From Paratissierella segnis (GTDB taxonomy: Bacteria > Bacillota > Clostridia > Tissierellales > Tissierellaceae), in the NCBI RefSeq assembly GCF_014385195.1, contig NZ_JACRTG010000014.1, positions 1 through 29,473 on the forward strand: a stretch of 29,473 nucleotides of DNA. The letters are read 5' to 3'. A program made the translations under genes and the position numbers. Below the pieces are notes generated by a model. That model did no database searches, was not told the origin of the DNA, and saw only the letters and a list, made by a program, of their open reading frames with translations. How positions within the stretch are numbered: the first letter of the stretch is position 1; each line of letters starts with the position of its first letter. This document shows, one piece after another, positions 23,005 to 29,473 of this stretch.

Positions 23005-24447
23005 ATGGACAAACGTTATGGTATTTCAAAATGGCCTGATGTAAAAATGATTAACGAAAAGATGGATAGGCTAGTCAATGATAGGATATATGAAATAAAC
23101 CCTAAGGCGATGGAAAATTATCTTTCGTATTTTGATACGAAGTGTAAGGGTTCTAAAGCCTTGATTGAAGAAGCAAGGAAGTATATCCCAGGAGGAGTGC
23201 AGCATAATCTTGCATTCAATTATCCATTTCCGCTAGCAATCGATAGAGCGGAAGGAGCATATTTGTATGATGTTGATGGCAACCGATATGTGGATTATCT
23301 GCAGGCAGGAGGTCCTACATTGTTAGGAAGCAATTATAAGCCTGTTACGGATAAGGTATTGGAGGTTATTAAAGATCATAGCCCTGTTACTGGATTATTT
23401 CATGAATATGAGCTGAAGTTAGCAAAGATAATTAATGAAAATATGCCTTGGGTTGAGCAATATCGCTGCCTTGCAAGTGGTACAGAGGCGGATATGGTTG
23501 CTATTCGAGTTGCAAGAACATTTACTGGAAAGGAAAGAATAGTAAAAGTTGGTGGAGCATATCATGGCTGGAGTGACCAATTGGTTTACAGCTTGCATAT
23601 CCCATATACAAAGACATTTGAAGCTCATGGAATACCTAGTGAGCTATCAGCTAATACTACAGAAGGTTATCCTGGAGATATAGAATCTCTACGAAAGGTT
23701 TTGGAGGAAAATGAAAGGGCAGGAGGAACTGCAGCTGTACTTATTGAGCCTTTCGGTCCGGAAAGCGGAACACGAATGGCAGAATTTGATTACTGCACAA
23801 AGGTGCGAGAGCTATGCGACGAGTTTGATGCGCTTCTTATATTTGACGAAGTAGTAACTGCATTCAGGGCGGGTCCCGGCGGAGCACAAGGCTACTTTAA
23901 CGTAAGACCTGACCTTACTGTATTCGGCAAGATTGTAGCTGGAGGATTCCCAATGGCAGGTGGCATAGGAGGCCGCGAAGATATAATGAGCTGCTTGGCA
24001 GCAGGTGTTCAAGCAGGGAAGAAACGAGCTTATGTTGGTGGCACCTTGACAGCCAATCCTCTAAGTTGTGCTGCCGGATATTATGCTATCAAAGAAATTG
24101 TTGAGCAGGATGCTGCAAGAAAAGCTGGAGAAAATGGAGATAAACTGTGTGCAGGTATTCAGAAGTTAATTGATAAATATGAATTGCCCTTTGTAGTATG
24201 GAATATAGGATCAATTCTTCATTTTGAAGTATCAGGAGTAATGTATTTATCTGTTACTGATCCTGATATATTTAAAAAGATTCCGGCTAGACAGCATAAT
24301 ATTGAGAAGTTTGGGGCTGCATTGACTGCTAACGGGATAATTACTCTTGCAGGCAGTCGTATATATACTAGTATGGCGGATAATGACGACACGATAGAGG
24401 AAACTCTCAAAGGCTTTGAGGATGTTTTCCAAAATATTGAGCGCTAA
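23005..24447 (+). CDS. Class III PLP aminotransferase (glutamate-1-semialdehyde aminomutase-like)
   Basis: The 480-residue protein has the fold-type I class III pattern: YIPGGVQHN at the start of the core, LYDVDGNRYVDYLQAGGPTL, the cofactor loop ASGTEADMVAIRVAR, the aromatic stacking motif YHGWSD, LIFDEVVTAFR, and the Schiff-base Lys309 in FGKIVAGGFPM. It is longer than glutamate-1-semialdehyde aminomutase by an N-terminal extension of about 50 residues. The start at 23005 follows AGAGGTG. No tetrapyrrole genes are nearby. Given the kinase before it and the RLP after it, the enzyme probably adds, removes or shifts an amino group on a sugar-like intermediate. Confidence 0.88.
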   Translation: MDKRYGISKWPDVKMINEKMDRLVNDRIYEINPKAMENYLSYFDTKCKGSKALIEEARKYIPGGVQHNLAFNYPFPLAIDRAEGAYLYDVDGNRYVDYLQAGGPTLLGSNYKPVTDKVLEVIKDHSPVTGLFHEYELKLAKIINENMPWVEQYRCLASGTEADMVAIRVARTFTGKERIVKVGGAYHGWSDQLVYSLHIPYTKTFEAHGIPSELSANTTEGYPGDIESLRKVLEENERAGGTAAVLIEPFGPESGTRMAEFDYCTKVRELCDEFDALLIFDEVVTAFRAGPGGAQGYFNVRPDLTVFGKIVAGGFPMAGGIGGREDIMSCLAAGVQAGKKRAYVGGTLTANPLSCAAGYYAIKEIVEQDAARKAGENGDKLCAGIQKLIDKYELPFVVWNIGSILHFEVSGVMYLSVTDPDIFKKIPARQHNIEKFGAALTANGIITLAGSRIYTSMADNDDTIEETLKGFEDVFQNIER

Positions 24448-24465
24448 ATTAAGGAGGATGCTGAA

Positions 24466-25782
24466 ATGATACGAAAATTAGATGAAGTAAACTTAGGACA
24501 TGCGTTTCCGGAGGTAGCATTTTCGGAAGATTATATTATCGGAACTTATCAAGCTCGCATAAAAACAAAAAGTATTGAAAAACTTGCATTAGCTATTGCT
24601 GATGAGCAGACTACAGGTACCTGGATAAAGGTTGGCGCCGATTCCGTAGATAAAAAAATAAAGTTTGGCGCAAAGGTTGTTGCAATATATGAAGTACCTG
24701 ACACAGGTGCTGATTATGTTGAGGACTTGCCGCCAATGTATATTATTCAAATTGCATTTCCTATGGAAAATTTAGGTAACAGTATTTCTATGATGCTTAC
24801 AACGATATTTGGAAATATATCGGCTTCAGGAATGGTTAAATTGATAGACTGTGCATTTCCTAAAAAATATGTTGAGAAGTTCCAAGGTCCGAAGTTTGGA
24901 GTAGAAGGTCTTCGAGATTTACTTGGAGTTAAAGATAGGCCGTTGCTAAATGCAATGATTAAGCCCAATATAGGCTGGACACCGGATGAAGGTGCGGAGA
25001 TATTTTACAGTGCTGCTAAAGGTGGAGTTGATATAATAAAGGATGATGAGCTTTTACCTGCTAATGAAAGCTTTTGTCCTCTTAAAGATCGTGTAACAAA
25101 ATTTATGGAGAAAGAGAAAAAGGTATTTGAAGAAACAGGCGAGCACACTCTTTACGCCGTAAACGTTACAGACAACATTGATAAAATAAAGGATAATGCC
25201 TACAGGGCTATAGAATATGGTGCTAACTGTATAATGCTTAATACCTATACAGCAGGACATGGCGCACTAAAGATGCTTGCAGATGATCCGAATATAAATG
25301 TACCCATATTGGCACATGTAGACTTTGTAGGAGCATATGCAAGCTCAACATATACCGGAATTTCCGCTCCGTTGGTTATAGGTAAAATTACCCGACTAGC
25401 AGGAGGAGACTTCCAGATAAACGGTCATCCTTGGGGAAAATTTCCTATACCGTATAAAATATTTTATCGAAGTTTTAAATTCTTTACACAACCTTGGTGG
25501 AATATTAAGCCTATGATGTATGCTTGTTCAGGTGGTACAACCCAGTTAGTTGTAAAAAATTGCATTGATGATTTGGGTACCGATATTATTTTGGCAGCTG
25601 GCGGAGGAGTACATGGACATCCCGATGGCAGTGAAGCTGGAGCACGATCAATGCGTCAGGCAATAGATGCTGCAATGAAAGGCATTGATCTTATGGAATA
25701 TGCAAAGGACCATGAGGAACTAAGGCGAATGGCAGAGTTTCTCAATCCTGATATTTTTAAAAACTTTGATTTAATGCAATAA
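24466..25782 (+). CDS. RuBisCO-like protein (form IV RLP), probably an enolase- or acyl-type enzyme rather than a carboxylase
   Basis: The 438-residue protein aligns by eye along the whole RuBisCO large subunit. In spinach numbering, conserved positions are Glu60, Thr65 and Trp66 (Glu47, Thr52, Trp53 here), Lys175 (Lys166), and the carbamate Lys201 with metal ligands Asp203 and Glu204 (GGVDIIKDDE, Lys192-Glu195). Loop-6 Lys334 (Lys325), Ser379-Gly-Gly (Ser355-357) and the 403-404 glycines (AGGG, 379-381) are also kept. Altered are Lys177 (Asn168), Asn123 (apparently Thr), His294 and Arg295 (Asp286, Phe287) and His327 (Ile318). The enolising metal site thus remains while carboxylation is unlikely. 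It starts after AAGGAGG, 18 bp from the aminotransferase gene, and precedes an MtnX-like phosphatase. The substrate is unknown. Confidence 0.9.
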   Translation: MIRKLDEVNLGHAFPEVAFSEDYIIGTYQARIKTKSIEKLALAIADEQTTGTWIKVGADSVDKKIKFGAKVVAIYEVPDTGADYVEDLPPMYIIQIAFPMENLGNSISMMLTTIFGNISASGMVKLIDCAFPKKYVEKFQGPKFGVEGLRDLLGVKDRPLLNAMIKPNIGWTPDEGAEIFYSAAKGGVDIIKDDELLPANESFCPLKDRVTKFMEKEKKVFEETGEHTLYAVNVTDNIDKIKDNAYRAIEYGANCIMLNTYTAGHGALKMLADDPNINVPILAHVDFVGAYASSTYTGISAPLVIGKITRLAGGDFQINGHPWGKFPIPYKIFYRSFKFFTQPWWNIKPMMYACSGGTTQLVVKNCIDDLGTDIILAAGGGVHGHPDGSEAGARSMRQAIDAAMKGIDLMEYAKDHEELRRMAEFLNPDIFKNFDLMQ

Positions 25783-25799
25783 AACAAAGGAAAATGCTT

Positions 25800-26432
25800 A
25801 TGTATGATAAAATATTGTTTTTAGATTTTGATGGAACCATTACATCGGAAGAGACATTAGAAGGAAGTATGCGACGTACAATTGAACCAAAGCTTTATGA
25901 AGAAAAACATAAGGAGATGCTTTCCGGTAAGCTTACACTCAGTCAGGTATTGCATATGGGATTTGGAACTATTCCTTCAAGTAAGTTGGGAGAAATTATG
26001 GACTATGTCAAAACTGTTCCTATTAGGAAGGGTTTTGAGGAATTATTGGATGCAATGCAGCAAATAAATATTCCGGTAGTAGTGATTTCAGGAGGACTTT
26101 CCCCATATGTCAATGAAAAGCTTGCTCCTTATAAAGATAAGCTATTGAATATACACAGCGTAGATTTAGATTGTAATGGTCCGTATATGAAGCTTATATC
26201 CGATTATGAGCAGGATGGGGAGATTATGCAAAAGACACTAATTATGGCTGAATATGACTATAATTTTGCTATTTGCGCAGGGGATAGCTATACAGATGTA
26301 CGGATGGCGCATGAAGCAGATTTGGTATTTGCCAGGGATAATTTGGCAGTCTTATTGGATAAAAAAGGCAAGCATTATGAGCCATGGAATGATTTTCATG
26401 ACATAAGAAACTTTATTATGAATTTTGAGTAA
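25800..26432 (+). CDS. MtnX-like HAD-IB phosphatase
   Basis: The 210-residue protein has all haloacid-dehalogenase motifs: nucleophile Asp9 and Asp11 in LDFDGT, motif II VVISGG, a Lys in the region before motif IV, and CAGDSYTD as the metal-binding motif. A helical cap of about 65 residues (15-80) is typical of the phosphoserine-phosphatase/MtnX group. I chose the ATG at 25800 because AAAGG is nine bases upstream; the ATG at 25794 would be only about three bases away. It is the last operon gene, 17 bp after the RLP and just before a strong terminator. In Bacillus the RLP MtnW feeds the phosphatase MtnX, so here it likely removes the phosphate from the RLP product. Confidence 0.88.
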   Translation: MYDKILFLDFDGTITSEETLEGSMRRTIEPKLYEEKHKEMLSGKLTLSQVLHMGFGTIPSSKLGEIMDYVKTVPIRKGFEELLDAMQQINIPVVVISGGLSPYVNEKLAPYKDKLLNIHSVDLDCNGPYMKLISDYEQDGEIMQKTLIMAEYDYNFAICAGDSYTDVRMAHEADLVFARDNLAVLLDKKGKHYEPWNDFHDIRNFIMNFE

Positions 26433-26438
26433 AAATGT

Positions 26439-26474
26439 GGGAGGGACATTAACAATTGTCCCTCCCTATTTTTT
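26439..26474 (+). terminator. Strong intrinsic terminator of the RLP operon
   Basis: GGGAGGGACA (26439-26448) and TGTCCCTCCC (26457-26466) form a perfect 10-bp GC-rich stem with an 8-nt loop, followed by TATTTTTT. Confidence 0.92.
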
Positions 26475-26499
26475 CTATTGACAAATATTTAATATCCTA

Positions 26500-26571
26500 T
26501 TGCATTTTTAACTTTAGTTGTATATAATTAGAATGTAACAATTACTACTTTGTAATAAATACAATATTACA
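26500..26571 (+). promoter_or_regulatory. Promoter and possible redox operator of the rubredoxin/rubrerythrin operon
   Basis: TTGCAT (26500-26505) and TATAAT (26523-26528) lie 17 bp apart. Just downstream, TGTAAT (26551-26556) and ATTACA (26566-26571) form a dyad with a 9-bp spacer, and TTGTA/TACAA (26550-26564) a second, overlapping one. AT-rich dyads of this size suit PerR- or Fur-type repressors, but the match to a PerR box is not good enough to name one. The leader is about 160 nt. Confidence 0.5.
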
Positions 26572-26695
26572 CAATTATGGTAGTAAAATCATGAACATTA
26601 ATCAACTTCCAGATTAATAGTAAGAGCGTATATTTCAAAGGTATTTGTAAAGATGCCTTATAAATATAGAAGAAAACAAGTGAGGAGGTAATGAA

Positions 26696-27367
26696 ATGGC
26701 AAAATATGTATGTTCCGTTTGCGGCTACATATATGATGAAGCAAAAGGTATTCCCGAAGAAGGTATTGCCTCGGGCACAACATGGGAGGAATTGCCGGAG
26801 GATTGGGTATGTCCTCTATGCGGCGCAGAAAAATCTGAATTTGAAAAACAGGGTGAGTCAGTTGCACCTTTGGAAAAGAAACCAATATCTGCAATTGAGT
26901 CATCCGTAGATATGAGAGAGATGTCTCCTTTGGAAGTCAGTGCACTTTGCACGAATCTTGCACGTGGATGTGAAAAACAGTACAAGCCTGAAGAAGAAGC
27001 TATTTTTAAAGAACTATCCGAATATTTTAAAACAGCTTCAGCGCCTGCTAAGGATCCGGATTATAATCAATTGATTGCATTAGTTGAAAAAGATTTAGAA
27101 GAGGGATTTCCGAACGCCAATTCTGCAGCATCCAATGCAAAGGATCGAGGTGCGCTTCGTGCTTTGGTATGGAGTGAAAAAGTTACTCGAATTCAAAAAT
27201 CAATTTTAGCACGCTATGAAAAAGAGGGCGACAAAATCCTCGAGAATACAGGAATCTATGTTTGTACTATTTGCGGCTTTATTTACATAGGAGATACGCT
27301 GCCGGAAATATGCCCTGTATGCAAGGTGCCTAATTGGAAATTCGAGAAGATTGAGGGGAGGGAATAA
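26696..27367 (+). CDS. Rubredoxin fused to a helical domain and a C-terminal rubredoxin-like zinc-ribbon
   Basis: The 223-residue protein has three parts. Residues 1-50 are a complete rubredoxin (Cys6-x2-Cys9 and Cys39-x2-Cys42) with the usual EEGIASGTTWEELPEDW loop. Residues about 70-185 form a helical, ferritin-like domain (SALCTNLARGCEKQYKPEEE and RALVWSEKVTRIQKSILARY) in which I do not see the ExxH iron ligands of rubrerythrin. Residues about 190-220 carry a second CxxC pair of rubrerythrin type (CTICG and CPVCK). Such proteins pass electrons in clostridial peroxide and oxygen defence. AGGAGG precedes the ATG. The stop is one base before the next start, so the ferredoxin-rubrerythrin gene is tightly coupled. 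Confidence 0.85.
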   Translation: MAKYVCSVCGYIYDEAKGIPEEGIASGTTWEELPEDWVCPLCGAEKSEFEKQGESVAPLEKKPISAIESSVDMREMSPLEVSALCTNLARGCEKQYKPEEEAIFKELSEYFKTASAPAKDPDYNQLIALVEKDLEEGFPNANSAASNAKDRGALRALVWSEKVTRIQKSILARYEKEGDKILENTGIYVCTICGFIYIGDTLPEICPVCKVPNWKFEKIEGRE

Positions 27368-27368
27368 A

Positions 27369-28349
27369 ATGGGCGATAAATATGCAGTAAGAAATATACG
27401 TTTGTGTACAAAGGACTGTTTATGCCTTTATGTCTGTCCAACTGGGGCGACAGATACAGAGAACAGTATAATAGATGTCGATAAATGTATCGGTTGTGGG
27501 GACTGCGCCGATGCCTGCCCATCCGGTGCGATTTCTATGGTTCCGAAGGAATATCCCAAACAGCAGGACAAAACAGATTCAGCTGTTAATGCGCTGAAAG
27601 CATTGATGCGAAGCAAGTCGAAACAGGAGAATATAGCTGCTGGTTTATCTGGCAAACTGGCTTATGCTATAGAAAAATCAAATCGTATCATGGCGGAGGA
27701 TATCATCCGTGAAGCCGGATATATGCTGCCGCAAAGCGAAAACACCAAGGAATTTTTGCAATCACTTCTTGATAAAGATTATCCGGAAAGATTCCCTAAA
27801 GATGCTGTAAAAAAATTATTAGAAAGTTTAAATAAAAATGAGGAGGACAAAACAATGAATTCAAACAAAACCCAAGAAAATTTAATGGCTGCTTTTGCAG
27901 GAGAATCTCAAGCAAACAGAAAGTATTTGGCTTATGCCGCAAAAGCTGAAAAAGATGGAAAGAAGAATGCTGCAAAATTGTTTAAAGCTGCAGCACAAGC
28001 GGAGACTTATCATGCATTGAAAGAATATGAATTGGCAGGAAAAGTTGGTACAACAGAAGAAAATATTAAAGATGGAATCGCAGGAGAAACCTATGAATTT
28101 ACAGAAATGTACCCTGAATTTATAAAGGATGCTGAAGCTGAAGGAAATAAAGCAGCGGTTAGAGCATTTACATTTGCAAAGGAAGCGGAAGAAGTCCATG
28201 CTAAGCTTTATAAGGATGCATTAGAGAATATTGATGAGACTGAAGAAGTTTTCTACTATCTATGTCCTGTATGCGGTAACATTGAAAAATCTCGACCTGA
28301 TAAATGCAGTATTTGCGGCGTTCCGGGAGATAAATTTATTAAATTCTAA
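27369..28349 (+). CDS. Ferredoxin-like domain fused to rubrerythrin
   Basis: The 326-residue product starts at 27369 behind GGAGGG. Residues 1-60 hold two 4Fe-4S motifs: a first one with displaced spacing (C-x3-C-x-C-x3-CP) and a canonical CIGCGDCADACP. A helical stretch (about 75-158) follows. Residues 163-326 are a complete rubrerythrin: ferritin-like helices with GESQANRKY, AETYH, GETYEFTEMYPEF and EEVH supplying the di-iron ligands, then a rubredoxin domain (CPVCG and CSICG). At the junction GAGGAGG (27840-27846) lies eight bases before the ATG of Met163, so free rubrerythrin could also be made. Expected role: NADH- or rubredoxin-linked reduction of peroxide in the cytoplasm. Confidence 0.87.
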   Translation: MGDKYAVRNIRLCTKDCLCLYVCPTGATDTENSIIDVDKCIGCGDCADACPSGAISMVPKEYPKQQDKTDSAVNALKALMRSKSKQENIAAGLSGKLAYAIEKSNRIMAEDIIREAGYMLPQSENTKEFLQSLLDKDYPERFPKDAVKKLLESLNKNEEDKTMNSNKTQENLMAAFAGESQANRKYLAYAAKAEKDGKKNAAKLFKAAAQAETYHALKEYELAGKVGTTEENIKDGIAGETYEFTEMYPEFIKDAEAEGNKAAVRAFTFAKEAEEVHAKLYKDALENIDETEEVFYYLCPVCGNIEKSRPDKCSICGVPGDKFIKF

Positions 28350-28435
28350 TATCAATTGATGACAATCTTTTAAGAAATATATTAGAACATAAAAAATTCA
28401 ATAATGAATTTAGATAAAAGTATCTGATTATCAAC

Positions 28436-28487
28436 AAAACGATATGTTGTTGTGAAGTTAATTCATGACGAAAACATATCGTTTTTC
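28436..28487 (+). terminator. Terminator of the rubrerythrin operon
   Basis: AAAACGATATGTT (28436-28448) and AACATATCGTTTT (28473-28485) form a perfect 13-bp stem whose descending arm ends in T-rich sequence. Its symmetry would allow function in either direction. Confidence 0.75.
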
Positions 28488-28721
28488 ATTTATGAGACTC
28501 ATATAGAATCTTTTAAATAGTACAAATAGTATTTATTGAAAATCACTAAAAATAACATAATAGAATTATTTTAATAAAAAATGTATAATAGAAGAGAAAC
28601 AGTTATAGGCATAATATGAAGATGACATTGTAATCGAAAGCTTGATACACGTGAATATGCTAAAGATTTTTGTTTAAGAATGCGGCTAGACAAATAAATG
28701 GGATGTAGGAAGGAGAAAAAA
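28488..28721. other. Leader region of the racemase gene
   Basis: TATAAT at 28584-28589 is a likely -10, without a convincing -35. About 130 nt of leader follow. With 28350-28435 and the terminator, the whole non-coding gap is about 370 bp. No further gene or structured RNA is apparent. Confidence 0.4.
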
Positions 28722-29426
28722 ATGAGTAAACTAATTGGAATAATAGGTGGAATGGGTCCTATGGCTTCACAACTATTTTATAAAATGGTAACGAATATGA
28801 CGGAAGCCGGTTGTGATCAAGATCATTTGAATATGATAATATATAGCGATGCTTCAATGAAGGATAGAACATCAGCAATATTAAATGGTGAATATACTGA
28901 AATACACGATCAATTGCTGGCAGATGCAAAGATATTGGAGCAAAGTGGATGTGAAGCGATTGGAATTACATGTAATACGGCGCATTTTTTTGCAGATATG
29001 ATAAAAGACGAAATAAATATTCCTATTATACATATGGTTCAGGAGACTGTTGATCAAGTCGCACAAAAAGCCAAAGGAGAAAAGGTGGCAGTATTAGCCA
29101 CTGATGGTACAATCCAAACGAAACTATATCAGGATAGGCTGGAAAAGGTAGGAGTGGTTCCTTTTATATTGCCGGAAGACATGCAGAAAATTGTAATGTA
29201 TGAAATTTATGACAGGATAAAAAAGGGTAAGCCTTGTGACTTTGAAAAATGGGCTGTATTGGATAAGTTTATAAAAGATGCTAATTGTAAAAACGCGATT
29301 TTAGCCTGTACGGAGCTTTCAATAATAAAAGAAGAAATTCATTTGGATGATTTTTACGTTGATCCTATGAAGGTATTAGCTGCTAAAGTGATTGAATTTA
29401 GTGGTAAAAAATTGAAGAAAGCTTGA
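28722..29426 (+). CDS. Aspartate/glutamate racemase family protein
   Basis: The 234-residue protein has the family opening IGIIGGMGPMAS and the two catalytic cysteines in their conserved settings: Cys84 in GITCNTAHF and Cys196 in ACTELS. These act as the acid-base pair in cofactor-independent amino-acid racemases. The substrate-binding YSDASMKDRT segment resembles aspartate racemases, where IxxxxSIPDRT is usual. Length is normal. I chose the ATG at 28722 because AGGAAGGAG ends six bases before it. It probably interconverts L- and D-aspartate or glutamate, or acts on a related hydantoin-like compound. The next gene starts 22 bp later and may be co-transcribed. Confidence 0.88.
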   Translation: MSKLIGIIGGMGPMASQLFYKMVTNMTEAGCDQDHLNMIIYSDASMKDRTSAILNGEYTEIHDQLLADAKILEQSGCEAIGITCNTAHFFADMIKDEINIPIIHMVQETVDQVAQKAKGEKVAVLATDGTIQTKLYQDRLEKVGVVPFILPEDMQKIVMYEIYDRIKKGKPCDFEKWAVLDKFIKDANCKNAILACTELSIIKEEIHLDDFYVDPMKVLAAKVIEFSGKKLKKA

Positions 29427-29447
29427 TTGAATCGGAGGGTCATGGCA

Positions 29448-29473
29448 ATGAAAAAGGTTGCATTTATCTATAA
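29448..29473 (+). CDS. Start of a further gene, cut by the window edge
   Basis: An ATG at 29448 lies eight bases after GGAGGG (29434-29439) and encodes MKKVAFIY before the sequence ends. The in-frame ATG at 29442 is too close to the Shine-Dalgarno. Eight residues are too few to identify the product. It is probably in operon with the racemase. Confidence 0.55.

Noticed and set aside
23005..24447. Glutamate-1-semialdehyde aminomutase (HemL) of tetrapyrrole synthesis
   Set aside because: Similarity is at the class level only. The protein has an N-terminal extension and no heme-pathway genes are nearby.
24466..25782. A true CO2-fixing RuBisCO
   Set aside because: Several carboxylase residues are replaced, and no phosphoribulokinase, AMP-pathway or isomerase genes accompany it.
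21391..26432. Standard methionine salvage (mtn) operon
   Set aside because: Only the RLP and the phosphatase have mtn analogues. MtnK, MtnA, MtnB and MtnD equivalents are missing and the other two genes belong to different families.

Overview
The window looks like chromosomal DNA from a low-GC, strictly anaerobic Bacillota, probably of the Clostridia. The DNA is AT-rich, Shine-Dalgarno sites are strong, and the gene content includes rubredoxin and rubrerythrin fusions, a NBP35/Mrp ATPase with NifX-type domains, a BlaI/M56 signalling pair and an antibiotic-type ABC-F ATPase. I saw no rRNA, tRNA or CRISPR array. Most genes are on the + strand; the exceptions are a saccharopine-dehydrogenase-like gene (8720-9916) and a TetR regulator (20652-21254).

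Layout. (a) 1-2400: an MGT-type glycosyltransferase with a palindrome in its leader, then a decayed stretch holding an alpha/beta-hydrolase fragment and an internally deleted IS66-type transposase. (b) 2485-4923: a BlaI-like repressor behind two perfect dyads, overlapping an M56 (BlaR1-like) membrane protease whose sensor is an apparently inactive M23/LytM domain, then a small membrane protein. (c) 5310-8680: an operon of VTC-domain, DUF4956 and CotH-kinase proteins behind direct repeats on an 11-bp period. (d) 8720-9916: the saccharopine-dehydrogenase-like enzyme, on the minus strand. (e) 10100-12436: an ABC-F gene preceded by a small leader ORF and two terminator hairpins built from four copies of a CCTAGG-type segment, which looks like an attenuator. 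(f) 12645-17951: a TIGR04076 protein, a CPBP-like membrane protein, then a metal-cofactor cluster: DUF134 regulator, Mrp/NBP35 ATPase, a C_GCAxxG_C_C/NifX fusion, and an FMN glutamate-synthase-like protein with an added Cys motif. (g) 17952-19860: an unrecognised acidic protein among gene remnants, including a frameshifted ADP-ribosylglycohydrolase. (h) 19915-26474: a nitroreductase-like gene, then a divergent TetR regulator and a compact four-gene operon: FGGY kinase, class III aminotransferase, RuBisCO-like protein (RLP) and MtnX-like HAD phosphatase. (i) 26500-28487: an oxidative-stress operon of a rubredoxin double fusion and a ferredoxin-rubrerythrin fusion. (j) 28722-end: an aspartate/glutamate racemase-family gene and the start of another gene.

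The most interesting system is (h). The RLP keeps the carbamylated-lysine/metal site and the phosphate-binding glycines but has lost several residues needed for CO2 fixation. RLP followed by an MtnX-like phosphatase recalls MtnW-MtnX of methionine salvage, yet the kinase and aminotransferase are of other families and no dehydratase, dioxygenase or transporter is present. I infer an uncharacterised salvage or catabolic route for a phosphorylated sugar-like metabolite, controlled by the TetR protein through two matching palindromes. Secondary points are the ABC-F attenuator, the degenerate M23 sensor, and two independent fusions that each keep an internal Shine-Dalgarno and start codon at the domain junction.
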